From contig JAUTXA010000273.1 of NCBI GenBank assembly GCA_030838265.1, positions 1 through 27,493 of the forward strand: 27,493 bases of DNA, in the 5' to 3' direction. The notes beneath the pieces were generated by a model that worked only from the letters and a program-made list of their open reading frames with translations, was not told where the DNA came from and did no database searches. Origin of the DNA: Actinomycetota bacterium. Lineage in GTDB: Bacteria > Actinomycetota > Acidimicrobiia > Acidimicrobiales > BP-101. The translations under genes and the position numbers were made by a program. Positions 14,643-22,261 of this stretch are shown in pieces (the stretch's first letter is position 1; each line of letters begins with the position of its first letter).

Positions 14643-15210
14643 CGAGGCAGAACGCCACCGCGGCGTTGGCTACCTCGTCGGCCGGCTCGCCCCGCTCGAA
14701 GATGAAGTTCCGGGCCAGGTGGTTGGTCACACCCAGCACGGCGTGGGTGAGGACGAGCGGGTCGGTGTCGCGAATACGACCGGCCACGATGCCCTCCTTG
14801 ACGTGACGGACGACATCGTCGACGGCGACGTCCTGACCGCGGCGGAGGCTGGGCGAGAAACGCTCTTCGGACGCCGCGAACTGAAAGAGGGTGAAGAGGT
14901 GTCGATTCTCGGCCAGCCAGCTCATCGAGGCCCGGATGCCGAGCTCGATCCGACGGAGAGGGTCGGGCTCCTCGCCGATGGCCTGCTGCTGACGGCGACG
15001 CAGCTCGTGCTGGGCCTGGCGCAGGATCTCGAGGAAGAGCTCCTCCTTCGAGGAGAAGTACCAATAGAAGACGCCCTTGCCCACGCCCATGCCCTGGACG
15101 ATCTCGGCGACAGATGTCGGGTGGTACCCGTTCTCGGCGAAGCGGGCGGCCGCGAACTCCATGAGCTGGCGACGACGCTCCTTGCCTCTCGCGGTGAGCC
15201 GGTGGTTCAT
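14623..15210 (-). CDS. TetR family transcriptional regulator
   Basis: A 195-residue regulator. The N-terminal helix-turn-helix is plain: RRRQLMEFAAARFAENGYHPTSVAEIVQGMGVGKGVFYWYFSSKEELFLEIL (about 12-63). The rest is the helical ligand-binding and dimer domain, including HELRRRQQQAIGEEPDPLRR and SWLAENRHLFTLF. The start ATG at 15210 (MNHRLTARGKERR) is preferred; a TTG at 15267 would add 19 residues and read through a palindrome at 15231-15250 that probably serves as an operator. The target cannot be deduced. The large surface-protein gene is upstream on the same strand, 64 nt away. The ligand-binding part gives no hint of the inducer. Confidence 0.9.
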   Translation of the reverse strand: MNHRLTARGKERRRQLMEFAAARFAENGYHPTSVAEIVQGMGVGKGVFYWYFSSKEELFLEILRQAQHELRRRQQQAIGEEPDPLRRIELGIRASMSWLAENRHLFTLFQFAASEERFSPSLRRGQDVAVDDVVRHVKEGIVAGRIRDTDPLVLTHAVLGVTNHLARNFIFERGEPADEVANAAVAFCLEGLSPG

Positions 15211-15230
15211 GGCGATCCGACCGTCGGGGT

Positions 15231-15250
15231 TCTTGACCGAGCGGTCATGA
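15231..15250 (-). promoter_or_regulatory. Candidate TetR operator palindrome
   Basis: A 20-bp near-palindrome pairing in 8 of 10 positions, with core TGACCG-AG-CGGTCA at 15234-15247. It lies 20 nt upstream of the tetR start codon. On the minus strand TAGGGG just upstream (plus strand CCCCTA, about 15253-15258) could be a -10, with TTCTGA 17 nt before it. The site is placed as expected for autoregulation. Confidence 0.5.
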
Positions 15251-15274
15251 ACCCCTACGGGCAGCAAAGCACGC

Positions 15275-18200
15275 TCAGAAGGTGGTGAGGATCAGCTTCC
15301 GTGCGACCTTCGAGCCGAAGACGGCCGGCCTCGGAATTGCGAGCCCGTCGCCCCAGGTGAACGTCTTGCCGTAGGCGTCCATGAGGAGTCCGCCGTTGTT
15401 GTCGGCCTCGGTGATCACCAGCGAGCGGGCGACGTCGGATCCCGGCGTGCCGGAACCGGCTGCCCCTGTCACCGCTGGGGCGGTGCCGAAGTTGTGGATG
15501 CCGCCGTAGCCGTCGAGCTCGTAGCCGCTGGCGGGGCCCGTCACCACCAGGTCGCGAGCGATGTCGAACCCGTAGTAGGGCGGACCGGAGACGGTTGGGG
15601 CGCCGCCGAAGCTGTGGATCCCGCCATTGCCATCGAGGACGTAGCCCGACGTGGTGTTGAGCATGGTCAGGTCACGGGCGATGTCGAAGCCGAAGTAGGG
15701 CGCACCGGTCACGCTGGGGGCGCCACCGATGGGGTGGATTCCACCGTAGGCATCGAGCACGTAGCCCTGGGTGTTGCTGGTCATGACCATCGACCGGGCC
15801 AGGTCGTGACCCGCCCAGTACGGCGCACCCGAGGGGATCGCCGGCGCCGGGTTGCCACCGATGCCGAAGGGGTGGATGCCACCGAAGCCGTCGAGCTCGA
15901 AGCCGCCGGTGTGGTTGGGGAGGTACACGAGGTCGCGGGCGATGTCCCAGCCGTAGTACGGCACGGCACTCACGGCCGGGGCGCCATTGACCGAGTGGAT
16001 GCCGCCGAACCCGTCGAGCAGGTAGCCGTTGACCTGGGCCTTGCGCTCGTAGGTGAACGAGCCCGACGCCGCCGAGGTGGCGAAGTTGGCATCAGCGATC
16101 GATGGCGCGGTGGTGGTCGCGACCAGGCAATAGGTGCCGATCGGGAGCGAGACCGACCAGTCGGCCGCCGTGATCGACGCCGTCGTGCCGGACGCACCCG
16201 ACTTCTGGGCGACCAGGTTGGCCGGGGCCACGCTGCAGTTCTTGTAGAGCTTCACCGTATCGCCGGCCTGGATGCCACCGATGACCACGCCCGGCTTGGG
16301 ATCGTTGGCCGCGGTGGGGCTGGTGGTCGAGCCCGCCACCTTGGTGATCGACGGAGCAGCCGGGGGACGGGCATAGGTGAAGCCGGCCGAGGCGAGCGAG
16401 GTCGTGCTGTTGGCCACCTGGTCAACGGTGAGCACATGGCTCCGGAGCGGAACACTGCCGCTGTAGTCACCACTGACGAAGGTCACCGGGCCGGGGGCGG
16501 AGATCGCCTTGGATGCGACCTGGACGCCGTCGACGAACAGGCGGAGGGTGCCGGCCCCCTCGGTCACGGAGGCCACGACGACCGGCCGGTCAGAACCGGC
16601 ACCGGACCCGTAAGCCGGAGACGTGGTGTCGGCGTTGACCGAGGTGATGGACGGAGTCGGCGGACCGGCCGAGGTGTTGACGAGGACGGCATCGCTGGCC
16701 GTGCTGGGGCTGGCCACGTTGCCGGCCGCGTCAGACGCCACCACTTGGTAGTAGGTGCACTTTCCGTCGGTGGTGGTGGTGTCGGTGAACGACGTCGTCG
16801 ACAGGGCGGTGGCTCCCGCGACGGGCGCGTACGCCGTCGAGGGGCCGGACGGACACGAGGCCTCGTCGCCCGCCGTCCCCGGGTCAGCTGTGGCTCGGTC
16901 GAGCTCGTAAGTGATCGGATTGCTGGCGGGGGAGGGGTCGGTGACGGCGCTCCAGGTGACCAGGTTGTCGCCGGCCGAGCGCTTGCTCACCGACGGCTTG
17001 GCCACCGTGGCGGGCGGCGTGATGTCGCCCGCGGGTCCGCTCGACGCGCTCTGGGCCGATGCGTTGGTAGCGGCGTCGATGGCGACCACCTTGTAGTAGT
17101 TGCAGCTCCGCAGCGGGCTGATGGTGTCGTTGTAGTCAGACGACGTCAGACCGGTCTGCAGCGAGGTGAAGGTGAGCCCGGAGGCGTCGGGGCAGGCGTT
17201 GGCCACCGGCGCGGTCGACGCCTTGTAGATGGTGTAGGTGACCGGGTTCGAAGCGGCGTCCGTCACCGTGTTCCAGTCGATGCTGACCTGCCCGCCCGTT
17301 CCCAGGGTGGCGACCGGGGCATCGGGCGTCGTCGGCGCCACTCGGTCGCCAGCGGCGTCCGAGATGTCGCTGTAGAGCGACACGTTGCGAGCGCCGTCGA
17401 CGGCGCGGACCCGGTAGAAGTAGCAGTTCCGGATCGGGCTGATGGTGTCGTTGTAGTCCGACGATGTCAGACCGGTCTGGAGGGAGGTGAAGAGGAGGCT
17501 GTTGGGGTCGGGGCAGGCGCCGCCGCCGTCGGGGGCAGCCGACGCCTTGACGATCTCGTAGGTGACGGGGTTGCTGCTGTCACCGGCGTTGTCGGCGGCA
17601 TCGACGACGTCATCCCAGTTGATGGCCAGGCTGCCACCGCTCGACAGGACTGACGTCGGCTTGGTCGGCTTGGGCGGCGCCTTGGTGTCGGTCGCATCCC
17701 ACTCGAACGTGAGCGAGTCCCGGAAGTTGGTGGCGTTGTCGATGGCCCGGGCCTTCAGGATGTTGGCACCCGTGCTCACGGTGAAGTGGGCATCAACGGC
17801 GGCCTGGTTGAGACCCACGCACACGACGTTGGCGGCGGGCACGGCGCACGTGACGATGTGGCCCGCCACCGGGATCGTTCCGATCGGGTTGATCGCCGTG
17901 CCGCGGTAGATGTCGATGTGGTTGGTCGTGTCGCTGACGGCCACGACCATGGGCGGCGTGCGGTCGGTGCCAGAGGCCGGGGTGGTGGTGTCGGCCGGGC
18001 TGCCCATCGAGTCGATGCGGCTGAGGGCGGGCCCGAGGTTGTTGAACTGGTAGGTGACCGCCGGGTTGGCGGTGCTGACGTTGGCCGCGTGGTCGCGGGC
18101 GCTCGCCGTGATCACCGCGTTGTGAGCAGTGCCCCCGAGGTTGAAGGTGCAGGGGCCGCTCGACTCACAGGTGTCGGTGTTGTAGACGAACGTGGCGCCG

Positions 18201-19525
18201 GTTGAGGTGCGTGAGAACGTGGTGCTGTCGGCGTCGCCGGTGAGCACCTTGTTGACGTTGAGGATCATGTACTCGGTGTTGGCGACGCCCGAGACCACGA
18301 CCTGAGGCGTGGCGTCGTTGCCGCTCACGGGCGACCCCGTCTTATTGGAGACCGAGTCGATGGTGGGCGCCGATGGGGCGATCGTGTCGAGGATGTAGGT
18401 GGTCACCGCGCTGGCCGAGGTGTTGCCAACCGTGTCGGTGGCAGTGACCGTGACGCCCTTGGGGCCGTCGGAGCCGAACTCGATGGTGCCGTCGGGCCAC
18501 GTGTAGGTCGTGGTGGCCGCCACCACCGCGTGGGTGTCCTTGAGCACGTTGTCGATGTAGAGCTTGATGGTGCTCGCCTCGCCCCCGAGGGTGACGCTGA
18601 CGGCCGGCGAGGTGTCGTTGCCGTAGCCCGCGTCGGGGGCCGCGCTGCCACCCGGCACCGTTGGTGTCACGACAACGTTGGTCGGGGCGGACGGGGGGGC
18701 CCCGTCAGCGGTGATGTAGGCCGAGGCACCGGACCTGGCACTCTCGTTGGCCGCCTTGTCAGTCGCCGTCACCTTGTAGAAGTAGGCGTGGGCGTCGGCC
18801 GGATCGACGGCGGGGCCCGGAGGCGGGTCGGAGAACGAGCACGCCGTCGCCCCGTTCGCCGGGACGCACGTGTTGGGGGCCACGGTGCCGACCTTGCTGT
18901 AGATGGTGGAGGGAGACTCGCCCGCTGCCGCTCCTCCCGCCGGGTCGCGCTGGCTGCGATACACGGAGTACGTGGTGATGCCGCTGGAGATCGGGTTGGC
19001 GTTGTCGATCGCAGTCGGGAACTGCACCAGGATGGCGGCGCCGGCCTGCTTGCTCACCGTGATGCTGGTGGGGGCGTTGGGCGCCACGGAGTCGCGGATG
19101 TACTCGAAGCTGTCGCTCTTGGGGCTTGTCCCCGCGACACCGCTGAGACGATCAGTGGCCAAGAAGTAATCGCCATCGGTGGTGCCGACGTTGAAGAGAG
19201 CGGGCGTGCTGCAGTTGCCGTTGGGCACGTTGAAAGTGACGACGGTCGCGCTCGCCGTGCATGTCGCGGCGGCGGTCAGGGAGCTGTTTATGTAGATGCT
19301 CACGACGTCGCCGCTGGCCACGCCGCTCACCTGGACCTGAGGGTTGAGGTTGGTGCCGGCCGCGGGTTGGGCATCAGGGGTGAACGTCCCGGCATTGCTG
19401 GTCACCGAGTCGATGGTCGGCTTGGCCGGCAGAGCCGACGCCGCGGTCGTGTCGATCGCCAGCATCCCGCCCGTCAGGGCGACGGTTGTCGCCAAGCCGA
19501 GAAGTGCACGAAGAGGTGAGCGCAT
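15275..19525 (-). CDS. Large secreted Ig/FN3-repeat protein with C-terminal six-repeat module
   Basis: A 1416-residue exported protein. A signal peptide MRSPLRALLGLATTVALTGG ... ASA is followed by likely cleavage near residue 31. The body consists of Ig-like and fibronectin type III-like beta domains: PTIDSVTSNAGTFTPD at the start, several PxxPxI-type boundaries with SPxxxxxxxPxVVVxG repeats, and at least three FN3 units (WDDVVDAADN, WNTVTDAASN, WSAVTDPSPA). Two of these, about 107 residues apart, share FTSLQTGLTSSDYNDTISP. Residues about 1166-1416 form six repeats with core GY-LDG-GGIH-FG-AP followed by PY-GFDIARDL. No sortase motif, membrane anchor or catalytic motif is visible. The ATG at 19525 has AAAGGGA upstream. 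It is probably an adhesive or structural envelope protein, paralogous to the next gene upstream. Confidence 0.88.
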   Translation of the reverse strand: MRSPLRALLGLATTVALTGGMLAIDTTAASALPAKPTIDSVTSNAGTFTPDAQPAAGTNLNPQVQVSGVASGDVVSIYINSSLTAAATCTASATVVTFNVPNGNCSTPALFNVGTTDGDYFLATDRLSGVAGTSPKSDSFEYIRDSVAPNAPTSITVSKQAGAAILVQFPTAIDNANPISSGITTYSVYRSQRDPAGGAAAGESPSTIYSKVGTVAPNTCVPANGATACSFSDPPPGPAVDPADAHAYFYKVTATDKAANESARSGASAYITADGAPPSAPTNVVVTPTVPGGSAAPDAGYGNDTSPAVSVTLGGEASTIKLYIDNVLKDTHAVVAATTTYTWPDGTIEFGSDGPKGVTVTATDTVGNTSASAVTTYILDTIAPSAPTIDSVSNKTGSPVSGNDATPQVVVSGVANTEYMILNVNKVLTGDADSTTFSRTSTGATFVYNTDTCESSGPCTFNLGGTAHNAVITASARDHAANVSTANPAVTYQFNNLGPALSRIDSMGSPADTTTPASGTDRTPPMVVAVSDTTNHIDIYRGTAINPIGTIPVAGHIVTCAVPAANVVCVGLNQAAVDAHFTVSTGANILKARAIDNATNFRDSLTFEWDATDTKAPPKPTKPTSVLSSGGSLAINWDDVVDAADNAGDSSNPVTYEIVKASAAPDGGGACPDPNSLLFTSLQTGLTSSDYNDTISPIRNCYFYRVRAVDGARNVSLYSDISDAAGDRVAPTTPDAPVATLGTGGQVSIDWNTVTDAASNPVTYTIYKASTAPVANACPDASGLTFTSLQTGLTSSDYNDTISPLRSCNYYKVVAIDAATNASAQSASSGPAGDITPPATVAKPSVSKRSAGDNLVTWSAVTDPSPASNPITYELDRATADPGTAGDEASCPSGPSTAYAPVAGATALSTTSFTDTTTTDGKCTYYQVVASDAAGNVASPSTASDAVLVNTSAGPPTPSITSVNADTTSPAYGSGAGSDRPVVVASVTEGAGTLRLFVDGVQVASKAISAPGPVTFVSGDYSGSVPLRSHVLTVDQVANSTTSLASAGFTYARPPAAPSITKVAGSTTSPTAANDPKPGVVIGGIQAGDTVKLYKNCSVAPANLVAQKSGASGTTASITAADWSVSLPIGTYCLVATTTAPSIADANFATSAASGSFTYERKAQVNGYLLDGFGGIHSVNGAPAVSAVPYYGWDIARDLVYLPNHTGGFELDGFGGIHPFGIGGNPAPAIPSGAPYWAGHDLARSMVMTSNTQGYVLDAYGGIHPIGGAPSVTGAPYFGFDIARDLTMLNTTSGYVLDGNGGIHSFGGAPTVSGPPYYGFDIARDLVVTGPASGYELDGYGGIHNFGTAPAVTGAAGSGTPGSDVARSLVITEADNNGGLLMDAYGKTFTWGDGLAIPRPAVFGSKVARKLILTTF
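15278..16030 (-). repeat. Six-copy GGIH repeat module of the 1416-aa protein
   Basis: Six tandem protein repeats of about 42 residues at residues 1166-1416. Typical copies open with GYVLDGNGGIHSFGGAP or GYELDGYGGIHNFG and close with PYYGFDIARDLV. The second copy has an insertion (GIGGNPAPAIPSG), and the sixth is divergent (DAYGKTFTWGD, IPRPAVF). The pattern suggests a small beta-propeller or similar repeat fold. Confidence 0.85.
17114..17458 (-). repeat. Tandem duplicated FN3 unit, 321-bp period
   Basis: A 24-nt block at 17435-17458 recurs exactly at 17114-17137, and the surrounding protein is nearly the same (FTSLQTGLTSSDYNDTISP, then Y-Y/FY-V/R-A-D). The 321-bp offset equals 107 codons, one FN3 unit. 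This indicates duplication within the gene. Confidence 0.8.
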
Positions 19526-19565
19526 GTGTGTCCCTTTGCTGTGAGATGCCGCCAGCCGACACAGC

Positions 19566-19571
19566 GGTCAA
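19566..19571 (-). promoter_or_regulatory. Possible -35 TTGACC upstream of the 1416-aa protein gene
   Basis: On the minus strand TTGACC is followed after 17 nt by CATCTC, a poor -10, then a short leader with AAAGGGA before the ATG at 19525. A second TTGACC is at 19677-19682. The 192-nt gap between the two paralogues otherwise shows no recognised element. Confidence 0.25.
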
Positions 19572-19717
19572 GTCGTGGGACACGGAGGCGGCGAGGGCCC
19601 GAAGCCCCCAATTCGCCTTCGCCCAGCCCGCTCCTTCGACCCCCGGAGAGCTGATTCGCCGTTAGTAGTGCAAGTTGGTCAAGTGTGACAGAGGTTGGAG
19701 CTGGCCATGAACACGGC

Positions 19718-21973
19718 TCAGCTGGTGAACAGGACGAGGTCCCGGGCAATGTCCGGGGGGAATACAGCGGGGCGAGGAATGCTCACGGCGTCGCCCCACG
19801 CCGTGACCTGGCCATTGCCGTCGAGCACGTATCCGCCGTTGAGGTCGACCTCGGTGGTGTCAAGGTCGCGGGCGATGTCGAAGTTGGCCGTGTACTTGAC
19901 GAAGGTGACGCTGGGCGCATTCCCGAAGGGGTGGACCCCGCCGTAGCCATCGAGCACGTACCCGGCGGTCGGCGAGTACAGCTGGAGGCCGCGGGCGATG
20001 TCGAAGCCGAAGTAGGGCGACCCAGACGGGTTGGCTGGTCTCGGGTCGACTCCGATGCCGAAGCCGTGCACCCCTCCGAAGCCGTCCAGCAGGTAGCCAC
20101 CCTTGCCGTTGGGCAGCAGCACGAAGCGGCGGGCGACGTCATGTCCCGCGAAGTACGGGCCTGACGTGACAGGCGTGGCGCCACCGAAGGCGTGGATCCC
20201 GCCGAAGCCGTCGAGCACATAGCCCTTGCCGACCCCGGTGATGATCAGGTCTCGAGCGATGTCGAAGCCGAAGTAGGGGGCGCCGACCACCGTCGCAGGC
20301 TTGCTGTTGGTGCCGGTGGCGAACGGATGGATGCCGCCGTAGCCGTCGAGCTCATAGCCGGTCTTGCCGTCGGGCATGACGCTGATCCGACGGCCGATGT
20401 CGAACCCGTAGTACGGGGCGAACGCCGCCTTCGGCGCGCCACCGAACTCGTGGATCCCGCCCTGGCCGTCGAGCAGGTAGCCCGAGATGATCGGGGCCCG
20501 CTCGAAGGTGAAGGGGGTGGACGACGGCGAGGTCGCGGTGGGGGCGTCGCTGATCGTGGTGTCGGTGTTGGTGACCGTGAGGCAGTAGGACTGGCCCTTG
20601 GCCAGCTGGGTCGAGCCCCAGTCGCCGGCGACGCCGTTGAAGGTCGTGGTGGTGCCGCTCACCCCCGTCTTCTGACCGACCTGGACCTTGGCATGCGGTC
20701 CAGTGCAGTCGTCATCGACAAAGAGCTTGACCGTGTCGTTGGTGGCGGCGCCCACCCAGCTCACCGCGACCGACGGCTGGGTGACGTCGTCCTTAGCCGG
20801 GCTGGTGGTGTCGCCCGCCACCGATGTGATGGTGGGCCTGGCCGGTGGCAGCACGTAGGTGAAGGTGTTGGAGGCTGGCGAGTGGTCGGTGCCGACCGTC
20901 TGCTCCGCGGTGTAGCTGTGCGAGCGAGGAAGGGCGGACTGTCCGGTCAGGTAGTTGGCGGCCTGGATGGTCACCTCGGTAGCCGACGTGGGCACCGTCT
21001 TGGTGGCGATGTTGACGCCGTCGCGCTTCAGCGTGACCGTGCCCGAATCGGTCCCGACCGAGACCACCACGTCGGGTTTGGTCTGGGTGGCGTCGGGCTG
21101 AAAGGTCGGGCTGGTCGTGCTCCCGCCCATCGAGACGATGGTGACGGGGGCGACGATGACGGCCTCGATGCCGGGAGCGGCGCCCGGAGACGAGTTCGAC
21201 TTGGCGCCCTCGTTGCCGGCCAGGTCGACCGACGAGACCTTGTAGAAGTAGTGCTTGCCGGTGACCGGGTCGAACTCCTCGCCGAGAGCGATGTCGTCGT
21301 AGGTGCACTCGAGACCGCTGGCGCCCGTGCAGGCCGAGTCGTTGACCGTCCCGATCTTGGTGTAGGTGCCTTCGACCGTGGGGTCGGCCTGGTCGGGCGC
21401 ACTGCGGAAGACGTTGTACTTGGTGACGCCACTCACCCCGGGGCTGGTCGTGTCGTCCGACGCCTTCGACCAGCGCACGCGAATGCCGTCGTTGGCCAGC
21501 TGCGTGGTGGTGACGGTGCCAGGTGCCAGCGGGGCCTTGGTGTCGAGGATGTAGACGAAGGTGGTGCTGGGATTGCTCTGGCCGTTGAGGTTCACCCGAT
21601 CGGCTGTGAGGTTGTACGTGCCGTCGCCCGGCCCGATGTTGGCTGGCAGCGTCGATGGCGGCGCCGAGCAACCGGTCGACCCGGCGGCGCCGTTGAACAC
21701 GATGTTGAAGTCGCTGTTGGCCGTGCACGTGGAGGCCACGACGCCGTTGACGTACAGGTTGACAGTGTTACCTGTCGCCTGGGGGACGTTCACCGTGATC
21801 TGCGGCGTCGAGCTCGTGCCCGCCGACGGTGAGGTGGTGAAGGTTCCGGCGGTCGTCACCACTTGGGTGATCAGGGGCGGAGATGGAATGGCGGCCGCCG
21901 GCGACACGCCGATGACGGTCATGGTCAGCAACGCCGCTACCACCGTGGTCAGAAAGAGCTTGAGCGAGCGCAA
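19718..21973 (-). CDS. Secreted Ig/FN3-like protein with six-repeat module, paralogue
   Basis: A 751-residue exported protein with the same plan as the 1416-residue neighbour but fewer middle domains. A signal peptide MRSLKLFLTTVVAALLTM ... SPAAA is followed by an Ig-like domain (PLITQVVTTAGTFTTSPSAG), an FN3-like domain (RVRWSKASDD, YNVFRSAP, KHYFYKVSSVDLAGNEG), two more Ig-like units (VTIVSMGGSTTSPTF; PTITSVAGDTTSPAK) and the six-repeat module at about 497-751. The TTG at 21973 is chosen because GGGGGGA lies 8 nt upstream and it gives a normal signal peptide beginning MRS, like the paralogue. A TTG at 22114 with GGAGG upstream is in frame and would put 47 non-hydrophobic residues before the signal. 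No anchor or enzyme motif is seen. A cell-surface or released structural role is inferred. Confidence 0.85.
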   Translation of the reverse strand: MRSLKLFLTTVVAALLTMTVIGVSPAAAIPSPPLITQVVTTAGTFTTSPSAGTSSTPQITVNVPQATGNTVNLYVNGVVASTCTANSDFNIVFNGAAGSTGCSAPPSTLPANIGPGDGTYNLTADRVNLNGQSNPSTTFVYILDTKAPLAPGTVTTTQLANDGIRVRWSKASDDTTSPGVSGVTKYNVFRSAPDQADPTVEGTYTKIGTVNDSACTGASGLECTYDDIALGEEFDPVTGKHYFYKVSSVDLAGNEGAKSNSSPGAAPGIEAVIVAPVTIVSMGGSTTSPTFQPDATQTKPDVVVSVGTDSGTVTLKRDGVNIATKTVPTSATEVTIQAANYLTGQSALPRSHSYTAEQTVGTDHSPASNTFTYVLPPARPTITSVAGDTTSPAKDDVTQPSVAVSWVGAATNDTVKLFVDDDCTGPHAKVQVGQKTGVSGTTTTFNGVAGDWGSTQLAKGQSYCLTVTNTDTTISDAPTATSPSSTPFTFERAPIISGYLLDGQGGIHEFGGAPKAAFAPYYGFDIGRRISVMPDGKTGYELDGYGGIHPFATGTNSKPATVVGAPYFGFDIARDLIITGVGKGYVLDGFGGIHAFGGATPVTSGPYFAGHDVARRFVLLPNGKGGYLLDGFGGVHGFGIGVDPRPANPSGSPYFGFDIARGLQLYSPTAGYVLDGYGGVHPFGNAPSVTFVKYTANFDIARDLDTTEVDLNGGYVLDGNGQVTAWGDAVSIPRPAVFPPDIARDLVLFTS
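19721..20485 (-). repeat. Six-copy GGIH repeat module of the 751-aa protein
   Basis: Residues 497-751 hold six repeats matching those of the neighbour in order, including the divergent last copy (DGNGQVTAWGD, IPRPAVF, DIARDLVLFTS). Typical copies read GYVLDGFGGIHAFGG and PYFGFDIARDL. At DNA level many copies share the string GCGATGTCGAAGCCGAAGTA on the plus strand. Confidence 0.85.
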
Positions 21974-22025
21974 CGTCGATTTCCCCCCGGCGTTCGAGCG
22001 TGGATGATGCGAGGCTGCAGAAGCG

Positions 22026-22031
22026 AGGATA
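22026..22031 (-). promoter_or_regulatory. Candidate -10 TATCCT (proximal) for the 751-aa protein gene
   Basis: On the minus strand CCGTATCCTC lies about 52 nt upstream of the TTG at 21973. The same CCGTATCCTC string recurs further upstream at 22167-22172. No -35 was found for this copy. Confidence 0.3.
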
Positions 22032-22166
22032 CGGGTCGTCGTCGCCGCGCCGGGTGCGGGCCCGAGATGCCGGAAACGCCCGATGAGGCGACGAAGGAGT
22101 GCGTAGTTGGGCAAGGTGATTCATCCTCCACCGATGGATGAGTTCGGACAGGCCGACAGACATATG

Positions 22167-22194
22167 AGGATACGGACGCAACGTCTTTGCGCAA
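22167..22194 (-). promoter_or_regulatory. Candidate distal promoter for the 751-aa protein gene
   Basis: On the minus strand TTGCGC (22189-22194) and TATCCT (22167-22172) are separated by 16 nt. Transcription from here would give a leader of about 190 nt. The -35 lies in an 8-bp palindrome TTGCGCAA (22187-22194). Confidence 0.35.
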
Positions 22195-22223
22195 GGGGGT
22201 GCGAAGAATGCCCGAAGTGCCCC

Positions 22224-22252
22224 TTCGACGCAGGCACACGGACCTGTAGCCT
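22224..22252 (+). promoter_or_regulatory. Promoter of the plsC-like gene, leaderless
   Basis: TTCGAC (22224-22229) and TAGCCT (22247-22252) are separated by exactly 17 nt, and the ATG at 22262 begins 9 nt after the -10. It is the best-formed promoter in the window and predicts a transcript starting at or next to the start codon. Confidence 0.6.
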
Positions 22253-22261
22253 GACGAGGTC

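Noticed and set aside
15494..17653. Plus-strand ORF of 719 codons opposite the 1416-aa protein
   Set aside because: The antisense frame stays open because of high GC and repetitive coding. Its protein is low-complexity (Arg/Gly/Val/Asp), has no domain, and the opposite strand has a signal peptide and clear repeats.
19526..19717. Possible riboswitch (c-di-AMP or c-di-GMP type) in the leader of the 1416-aa protein gene
   Set aside because: G-rich blocks and short stems are present, but I could not match the conserved cores of either class.
20192..21832. Plus-strand ORF of 546 codons opposite the 751-aa protein
   Set aside because: The same kind of shadow frame; no ribosome site or recognisable domain.
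21974..22114. TTG at 22114 (GGAGG upstream) as the start of the 751-aa protein
   Set aside because: It would put a 47-residue polar extension before a typical signal peptide. The TTG at 21973 has GGGGGGA upstream and gives the same MRS start as the paralogue. Not fully excluded.
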